The notes under the pieces: generated by a model | Databases searched by the model: none | Seen by the model: only the letters and a program-made list of their open reading frames with translations | Told to the model about the DNA's origin: nothing | Origin: Gracilinema caldarium | Lineage (GTDB): Bacteria; Spirochaetota; Spirochaetia; Treponematales; Breznakiellaceae | NCBI RefSeq assembly: GCF_029265695.1 | Contig: NZ_JAJUHW010000011.1 | Location: 1-64,000, forward strand | DNA: 64,000 bases | Direction of reading: 5' to 3' | Position numbers and translations under genes: made by a program | Shown here: piece after piece, positions 57,621 through 64,000 of the stretch | Numbering within the stretch: position 1 is the first letter of the stretch | Layout: every line of letters starts with the position of its first letter

Positions 57621-58519
57621 TCCATGTACCCCCGAAGTTTGGGAACAAAACGACGATGCTGCTCCCGGAGCACCGCATTATCCACATGGGTATATATCTG
57701 AGTGGTTGTTAAATCCGCATGGCCCAGCAGTTCCTGAACAGACCGGAGATCCGCTCCTCCTGCAAGCAGTTCTGTGGCAAAACTATGACGAAGTGTATGC
57801 AGTTTAGAACTAATGCCTAAAGCAGCAGCAAGTTGGGCGTAATTTTTCCATATTCCCTTACGGGAAAGTCGTTTGCCCCGTCGGCTTATAAAAAGAGCCC
57901 TATTCTTAATATGACGGGCAAGCTGGGGCCGGCTTTCATTAAGATAGCGTTTGAGCCATGCTTCAGCTTCGCTTCCAAATGGAACAAGCCGCTCTTTGTT
58001 ACCCTTTCCTGAAACCCTCAAGACACCCTCGGAAAAATAAACATCCTGGATATTAAGATGAACCGCTTCTGAAATTCGCAACCCGCAGGAATAGACCAAT
58101 TCAAAAAGGGCCCTGTCCCTGACACCTCGGGGATTATCGAGGGGTATACTGGAGAGCAGGGCATCCACCGTCTCCCGGGCAAGTACCTTAGGTATTCGCT
58201 GCCTCTTTCGAGGAGCCTCCAAAAGGGCTGCGGGGTTATCCTGCCTGAGCCCTTGATCGAAAAGAAAACGGAAGAAAGACCTTAGGGCCGAAATAGCCTT
58301 TGCGACAGACCTGGAATCCAAAGCTTGAACATCCCTGCGAAATTCCAGATAGCGCTGCAAAACCTGAGCATCCAACTCTATTACATTTTGTTGTTCCCGC
58401 TCCGCCCAATCCAGCAAACGAGCTATTTCTGCTTCGTAGGTCTCAGCGGTGAGCGGAGATCTATGTTCAATCGCAAGAAGCCGGGAATGATAGGCTGAAA
58501 GCAAGGGGGCCCCATTCAT
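57617..58519 (-). CDS. xerD: Tyrosine recombinase, XerC/XerD family
   Basis: SCGLRISEAVHL, HTLRHSFATELLAGG, LGHADLTTTQIYTHVD. Confidence 0.9.
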   Translation of the reverse strand: MNGAPLLSAYHSRLLAIEHRSPLTAETYEAEIARLLDWAEREQQNVIELDAQVLQRYLEFRRDVQALDSRSVAKAISALRSFFRFLFDQGLRQDNPAALLEAPRKRQRIPKVLARETVDALLSSIPLDNPRGVRDRALFELVYSCGLRISEAVHLNIQDVYFSEGVLRVSGKGNKERLVPFGSEAEAWLKRYLNESRPQLARHIKNRALFISRRGKRLSRKGIWKNYAQLAAALGISSKLHTLRHSFATELLAGGADLRSVQELLGHADLTTTQIYTHVDNAVLREQHRRFVPKLRGYME

Positions 58520-58522
58520 GAA

Positions 58523-59725
58523 TCAGTATTCCTTTTTTTCGGCCCTGGCTTTATCCGAACCAAGCAGTTCCTGGGCAAATTTCCGATCCCGGATTACCGT
58601 AGGAATATCAAGATCATCGTCTCCTAAGTTCCGGTGGCTTAGAAAATCGGAACTTTTCTTTCCCGTCATGGTCTGCCATTCATCGAAACGGATAAAATCA
58701 CTGTCGATGTTTCTTCCCTTTTCGGCCAATACGGTAGCCTTTGGTCCCGGCTTTGCCGCACCATTAAAACCGGTGGCAATGACTGTAACCTGCACTTTGT
58801 CCTGGAAGGTAGGATCCATAGCAGTACCGGAAATGATAATCGCATCCTCATCCGCATTGGCGGTAATAATCTGCACAATTTCCTGGTATTCGGTCAGCGT
58901 TAGGTCATCCCCACCGGTTACATTGACCAGGATACGACGGGAGCCTTCGATCCGGCAGTCTTCCAGCAGCGGATTATTGATTGCATTGGTTGCCGCATCG
59001 ACCGCTTTGTTTTCTCCAGTGCCGATTCCGATCCCCATCAAGGCATCACCCTGGCCTTCCATGGTACTGCGAACATCCGCAAAATCGATATTGATAATAC
59101 CCGGAATGGTAATGAGATCCGAAATACCCTGTACACCCTGACGGAGTACATCATCAGCAATGAGGAATGCATTTTTTATTGAAGTCTTTTTATCGACAAT
59201 CTTAAGTAGATGCTGATTAGGAATAACAATCAGTGTATCCACAGCCTGCCGCATTTTGGCAATACCTTCTTCGGCAAGACGCATTTTATACTTTCCTTCA
59301 AACTCAAAGGGCTTGGTGACCACGCCGACAGTTAAAGCTCCAAGTTCCTTAGCCACCGAAGCAATAACCGGTGCAGCTCCCGTACCGGTACCACCACCCA
59401 TGCCGGCGGTGATAAATACCATATCGGCCCCTTTAAGAGCATTGGCAATCATATCACGGTCTTCAAGCGCGGCCTTTTCACCAATTTCGGGCTTTCCGCC
59501 GGCTCCGAGACCAGAGGTTAGTTTAGATCCTATGGGCAGCTTGACTGGAGCATTAGAAAGTTCCAGGACCTGCTGATCCGTATTTGCAGCGATAAACTGG
59601 ACATTTTTAAGTCCGCATTCGATCATCCGGTTCACCGCATTAGATCCGCCGCCGCCTGCACCGATGACTTTAATTACTGTGGGACTCGGCCCATTGGTGC
59701 GTTCTTCCAGTACCTCAATATTCAT
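58523..59725 (-). CDS. ftsZ: Cell division protein FtsZ
   Basis: [32 protein letters not shown]. Confidence 0.98.
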   Translation of the reverse strand: MNIEVLEERTNGPSPTVIKVIGAGGGGSNAVNRMIECGLKNVQFIAANTDQQVLELSNAPVKLPIGSKLTSGLGAGGKPEIGEKAALEDRDMIANALKGADMVFITAGMGGGTGTGAAPVIASVAKELGALTVGVVTKPFEFEGKYKMRLAEEGIAKMRQAVDTLIVIPNQHLLKIVDKKTSIKNAFLIADDVLRQGVQGISDLITIPGIINIDFADVRSTMEGQGDALMGIGIGTGENKAVDAATNAINNPLLEDCRIEGSRRILVNVTGGDDLTLTEYQEIVQIITANADEDAIIISGTAMDPTFQDKVQVTVIATGFNGAAKPGPKATVLAEKGRNIDSDFIRFDEWQTMTGKKSSDFLSHRNLGDDDLDIPTVIRDRKFAQELLGSDKARAEKKEY

Positions 59726-59728
59726 ATT

Positions 59729-59737
59729 CCCCCCCCC
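59729..59737 (-). repeat. G9 homopolymer immediately upstream of ftsZ
   Basis: C9 on + strand; G9-AAT-ATG on the coding strand. Confidence 0.9.
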
Positions 59738-59779
59738 AAAACCACTATTTTATCCGGTCCCCACCGGATGATACTATGA

Positions 59780-61036
59780 TTAGAAAAACTCTTTTTTAAG
59801 CCACTCCGCAAGTTTCGACACAAAGGACCCCTGGGTTCGCTCATGGTTCCGCGAGTCGCCCCGTTCCGATGGATGAAAAACCTCCCGGTCAGCGCCTTCT
59901 AACACAAGTCCCACCGCCGTCGCGTAGGTAGGATTACGATATTCCTCCACAAGACCTCCCACGGAAAGGGGAACGCCAACACGGACCGGCAGATTGAAGA
60001 TATGGGCGGCCAACTCAGCCACACCGACCAATTGAGAGCCCCCTCCGGTCAGCACAATGCCGCCCCCAAGGGGCCTTGCGAGGCTTAATTTGTCAATTTT
60101 TTCTTTAGCAAGATGAAATAATTCTTCTATCCGCGGCTGAATAATGCGCAGAATCTGCAGCCGGGGAATAGATACCGGCGGCCTACCACCCACACCGGGG
60201 ACTAGGACATCCTCTTCTCCATCTAAAAGACTTTCCCAGCAGCAACCGGCCTGAATTTTTATCTTTTCAGCCGATTCGTAGGAAATATTTTTAAGTATCG
60301 AAAGGTCGCTCGTAACCTGGGAACCTCCGACTGGAATGGTTGCAGTATAATAGGGGGCCCCTTCCGCGTAGACAAGAATATCCGTGGTGCCTCCTCCCAT
60401 ATCGATTAAGGCAACGCCAAGCTCCTTTTCTTCAGGGGTAAGGACTGCCCGGCCCGCGGCAAGAGATTGCAGGATCAGGTCCTGTACACGGAAACCAGCG
60501 CGGTTCACACATTTTACAAGATTTTGGGCCGATGTAACCGAACCGGTTATGATATGAACCTCCGCTTCGAGCCTGACACCGATCATATCTAATGGATTCC
60601 GAATGCCCTTTTGGTCATCCACAATATAGGTTTGGGGAATAACATGGAGCACCTGCCGATCCATGGGGATGACCACCGCCCGGGCCGCCTCGATGACCCG
60701 GTCAATATCGGCCTGCGCGATTTCCCTGGTTTCTCTATTTTTGCCGGTTACGGCTACGACACCGCGGGAATTTATGCCTTCTATGTGGGATCCGCCAATA
60801 CCGGTATAACATGCGTGGACTTCACGGCCGCTCATCATTTCAGCCGCTTCTATAGCCGCAGCTACGGAACGAAGGGTTGCTTCAATATTGACAACCACAC
60901 CTTTACGCAGACCCGTAGAAGGACTCGTTCCAATACCGGTTATCTCAAGAGTACCATATTCATTTCGTTCGCCAATAATGGCACATACCTTGGTCGTACC
61001 AATATCGAGTCCGACCACCAAATCTTCGCTAGCCAG
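59780..61036 (-). CDS. ftsA: Cell division protein FtsA (CTG start proposed)
   Basis: VVGLDIGTTKVCAIIGE; LIDMGGGTTDILVY; AAGGAGG 6 nt before CTG. Confidence 0.92.
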   Translation of the reverse strand: MASEDLVVGLDIGTTKVCAIIGERNEYGTLEITGIGTSPSTGLRKGVVVNIEATLRSVAAAIEAAEMMSGREVHACYTGIGGSHIEGINSRGVVAVTGKNRETREIAQADIDRVIEAARAVVIPMDRQVLHVIPQTYIVDDQKGIRNPLDMIGVRLEAEVHIITGSVTSAQNLVKCVNRAGFRVQDLILQSLAAGRAVLTPEEKELGVALIDMGGGTTDILVYAEGAPYYTATIPVGGSQVTSDLSILKNISYESAEKIKIQAGCCWESLLDGEEDVLVPGVGGRPPVSIPRLQILRIIQPRIEELFHLAKEKIDKLSLARPLGGGIVLTGGGSQLVGVAELAAHIFNLPVRVGVPLSVGGLVEEYRNPTYATAVGLVLEGADREVFHPSERGDSRNHERTQGSFVSKLAEWLKKEFF

Positions 61037-61871
61037 AGGAGGCCTCCTTAGTCCGATACGAAATTGTACCCGTCCGGAAATCAATTTCATCAGCTTGAAT
61101 GCCCTTGGATGCAAGCACATCCAGAACCAGCATCATATACCGAAGCACTTCTTCATTCAACTCAGAGCCGAGCCTGACCCTCCCCACATTCTGGGCAGGA
61201 TATACAATAATTTCATAGCCGCCATAGGCCTTTTGCTGTATCCGTAATTCCGACAAAGCCTGAAGCAGGACAGGATTGCTCCTTTCCAAAGTCTCAAGGG
61301 AAGTAAAAAAACTCTTCAGTTGTTCAGGCAGACGCATACCCGGCACAACCTGATCAAACACCAAACCTGATACAAGAGGCAAGCTAGGAATCGCTTCTCC
61401 TCCAATCTTATATATGACGCCATGTTTATCAATATAAACCGGTACCAGCTTGCCTGACACTTTTGCAAGAGAGACCGCAACCGCGGTTCGCTCTGTTATG
61501 ACGATATCAACAGCATTAGGGAAATGTCTGGTTATAGTTACAGATTCTACCAATGGAAGAGAAAGCAATGCCTCTGTCACCCTTTTTACATCCATACTTA
61601 TAAAGCTGGTAGATTCGGAAATTCCCGCGTATTGCAGCAATTCGTGCCGCTGCATTCCGTTGATTGGGCTTACTCTGACAGCTTTTAAGGGCATACATGG
61701 AACAATGCAAAGGAAATACAGCAATTCAATTCCTAAAATAATTGCAAGAATAATGGTAATTCTTTTTAGGATCGATTCCTTTCGAGAATAACGAGGTGCT
61801 TCGGCTTCGGTACTTACTATTTGATCAATAAATAAAAAGCCATCAGACATTTGCATCCTCCATCTTTGCAC
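61029..61871 (-). CDS. ftsQ: Cell division protein FtsQ/DivIB
   Basis: N-term TM plus POTRA-like KAVRVSPINGMQRHELLQYAGI; between ftsW and ftsA. Confidence 0.85.
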   Translation of the reverse strand: MQRWRMQMSDGFLFIDQIVSTEAEAPRYSRKESILKRITIILAIILGIELLYFLCIVPCMPLKAVRVSPINGMQRHELLQYAGISESTSFISMDVKRVTEALLSLPLVESVTITRHFPNAVDIVITERTAVAVSLAKVSGKLVPVYIDKHGVIYKIGGEAIPSLPLVSGLVFDQVVPGMRLPEQLKSFFTSLETLERSNPVLLQALSELRIQQKAYGGYEIIVYPAQNVGRVRLGSELNEEVLRYMMLVLDVLASKGIQADEIDFRTGTISYRTKEASSG

Positions 61872-63072
61872 TTTGTCTCGAACCGTTCACGAGTAGACCT
61901 GCTGCCGACAGCATCATGGCAAGGGATGAACCGCCGGCTGAAAAAAACGGCAGGGGAACCCCAGTGGCAGGAACAACCGCAGCAACGACTGCCATATTCA
62001 AGACTATTTGAGAAATCAGCATGGTCGCGATACCAAGAAGCAGCAGCCTTAGGAACACTGAATCGCTCCGTAGGGCAGCACGATAGCTCCGGAACATTAA
62101 AAACAGAACCATCACAAAGAATAGGGTAACACCTAGAAATCCGGTTTCTTCTGCGAAGGAAGAAAAAATAAAATCCGACTGAATTTCTGGCACACTGGCA
62201 ATTTTTCGCTGTCCCTGGCCTATTCCCTTACCCCAAAAACCGCCGGACATTATTGTGAGTATGGAAGCCCGTACTTGGAAGCCCGTGCCGAGGGGATCCC
62301 AATTAGGCTGCAAAAAATTGAGTAAGCGATGCAAACGATGTTCCCTTGATAAAATCATAATAGTTGCAAAAGGAAGGGAAACCACTGCAAAACTGATAAA
62401 AAAACGGAATCTCACGCCAGCCAGGAAAAAGATAACCATGGCATTAAAAAAGAGAAAAGAGGCGGTAGAAAAATTATTCTGCAGGTATACTACAAAAAAG
62501 AACGCCAAAACCATAATGGTGAGCGGAATGGTTGTCCCTTTAATTTCATGTAGACGGTCCTGCTTTTTGTCAAACATATGGGCTAAATAGAGGGGAAGCA
62601 CAATTTTTGCCAGTTCAGAAGGCTGAAAAGAAAAACCAAATATATTTATCCAGCGGCTCGCACCGTTTTTCACAATACCAAGACCGGGGAATATAGGCAG
62701 AATACAAAGAACAAGGGTCCCAATCACTATAAATTTTATTACCCTTCGAATAAGATCTAAGTTAATCCTTGAGGCTATAAAAAAGAGCAAAAGCCCTAGA
62801 AGGGCAAATTTTATCTGGCGGCTGATAAAGTAATTACTATCATTAAAGGCTCTTTGGGCATATGCGTAGCTTGCCGAATACAGGGTCACAAGACCGATGC
62901 CTAAAATGAGAAGTATAATACTCACTAGCAGTGGATCCGCTTGCTTTTTTGCGCCGGCCCACTCCATCCCCAGATTATAATTACTCATTGGATTTTCAGT
63001 GTTGAAATAGCGATAAGGGCAAAGAGCCCTCCCAAAATCCAGAACCGAATAACAACCTTTGTTTCGGCCCAC
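61843..63072 (-). CDS. ftsW: Cell division protein FtsW (start probably near MSNYNLGMEW)
   Basis: SEDS motifs: GASRWINIFGFSFQPSELAKI, PATGVPLPFFSAGGSSL. Confidence 0.95.
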   Translation of the reverse strand: MGRNKGCYSVLDFGRALCPYRYFNTENPMSNYNLGMEWAGAKKQADPLLVSIILLILGIGLVTLYSASYAYAQRAFNDSNYFISRQIKFALLGLLLFFIASRINLDLIRRVIKFIVIGTLVLCILPIFPGLGIVKNGASRWINIFGFSFQPSELAKIVLPLYLAHMFDKKQDRLHEIKGTTIPLTIMVLAFFFVVYLQNNFSTASFLFFNAMVIFFLAGVRFRFFISFAVVSLPFATIMILSREHRLHRLLNFLQPNWDPLGTGFQVRASILTIMSGGFWGKGIGQGQRKIASVPEIQSDFIFSSFAEETGFLGVTLFFVMVLFLMFRSYRAALRSDSVFLRLLLLGIATMLISQIVLNMAVVAAVVPATGVPLPFFSAGGSSLAMMLSAAGLLVNGSRQSAKMEDANV

Positions 63073-64000
63073 CCGGACAGTTCAAAATGATGGTGCAGGG
63101 GCGCCATCTTAAAGATGCGTTTTTTCCTTAACTTATAAGAGAGAACCTGCAAAACAACCGAAAGACCTTCCAGCAGGAAAACTCCCCCGATAATTAAAAT
63201 CAATATCTCTTTCTTGATAATTAAGGAAAGAACTGCCATGAGGCCGCCAAGGGAAAGGCTGCCCACATCGCCCATAAACACTTCAGCAGGATGCGCATTG
63301 AACCAAAGGAAACCAACGCTCGCCCCGACCACCGCAAGGCAAAAAATAGTCAGTTCTCCTGCTCCCGGAAGGTAGGGGATACCAAGATAGGCAGCATAGT
63401 CAGCCCGTCCGCTTAAATAGGTAAGTAGAGAAAGGGCAATAAAGACGAGGATAACCAAGCCAATAGCAAGGCCATCAAGACCATCGGTCAAATTAACCGC
63501 ATTGGATTCCCAGACCAAAAGCAGCACCGCAAACGGAATCCATGTCCATCCCATATCGATCACGGGATTTTTGAAAAATGGAATATACAGCTTGGTGATG
63601 TGATCATCCTGTGAATAATACAGAGTCACCGTTATCGCTATGGCTACTCCGAACTGCCCTACCAGTTTTGCCCAGGCGGGAAGGCCCTTAGAGTTTTTTT
63701 GGGTTACCTTAAGGTAATCGTCTATAAATCCGACCGCACCAAAACCAAGAAAACCTGCCAAAGTGAGCCATACATAAAAATTATGCAGATCCTGCCACAG
63801 GATAACAGAAACAACAACAGCCAAAATGATCAGGGTACCGCCCATAGTTGGGGTACCGCCCTTCTTAAGGTGCGATTGGGGGCCGTCATCCCGTATAGAC
63901 TGGCCGACTTTCAGGGTGCGAAGCGCTTCGATAATCCTTGGCCCGAATAGGAATGAGATAAACAGAGCGGTCAGGGCTCCATAGGCAGCTCTGAATGTAA
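62985..64000 (-). CDS. mraY: MraY, 5' end truncated by the window
   Basis: Frame stays open to the window edge (FRAAYGALTALFISFLFGPRIIEALRTLKVGQSIRDDGPQSHLKKGGTPTMGG); NAVNLTDGLDGLA, MAPLHHHFE. Confidence 0.95.
   Translation of the reverse strand, partial: TFRAAYGALTALFISFLFGPRIIEALRTLKVGQSIRDDGPQSHLKKGGTPTMGGTLIILAVVVSVILWQDLHNFYVWLTLAGFLGFGAVGFIDDYLKVTQKNSKGLPAWAKLVGQFGVAIAITVTLYYSQDDHITKLYIPFFKNPVIDMGWTWIPFAVLLLVWESNAVNLTDGLDGLAIGLVILVFIALSLLTYLSGRADYAAYLGIPYLPGAGELTIFCLAVVGASVGFLWFNAHPAEVFMGDVGSLSLGGLMAVLSLIIKKEILILIIGGVFLLEGLSVVLQVLSYKLRKKRIFKMAPLHHHFELSGWAETKVVIRFWILGGLFALIAISTLKIQ

Noticed and set aside
1-64000. CRISPR array, prophage, IS element or toxin-antitoxin locus
   Set aside because: No regularly spaced direct repeats, transposase, phage structural genes or TA pair were recognised; the Xer proteins sit in housekeeping context.

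Overview
64 kb chromosomal window from a spirochete, most likely Treponema or a close relative. That placement rests on gene content and order: flaA, a spiro-SPASM-type radical SAM protein, and mraY-ftsW-ftsQ-ftsA-ftsZ adjoining dprA-topA-hslVU-flgBC-fliEFGHIJ. Coding density is high. I saw no CRISPR array, prophage, transposase or rRNA. Two tRNAs are present (Leu-TAA and Arg-TCT, both minus strand). Main blocks: (1) EF-G-like, citrate synthase, asnS, D,D-carboxypeptidase; (2) flaA plus an apparent operon GerMN / amidase / ATP-grasp / PseG-like-methyltransferase fusion / cytidylyltransferase / GT-like / spiro-SPASM; (3) xseAB-mutL and a pair of degenerate cyclase-like proteins; (4) a nitrogen-control island (glnN, PII, amtB, NifA-like activator); (5) cstA and an ArsA-ATPase cassette; (6) a glutamate mutase / methylaspartase cluster with AtuA-like and DUF4387-like genes; (7) flagellar basal body, hslUV and cell-division genes, ending in a truncated mraY. 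The strongest unexplained signal is a CTACA-N4-TGTAG palindrome. It occurs as pairs spaced exactly 30 bp centre to centre upstream of two predicted sigma-54 promoters (glnN and amtB), with a single degenerate copy just upstream of the nifA-like start codon. It looks like a non-canonical upstream activator site for the local NifA-like protein. Other notable signals: an 11-bp inverted repeat around the flaA promoter, a G9 tract immediately before the ftsZ start codon, a predicted CTG start for ftsA, two predicted leaderless mRNAs (asnS, xseA), and the conserved-looking radical SAM/glycosylation-like operon. All calls are from reading by eye; no searches were run.
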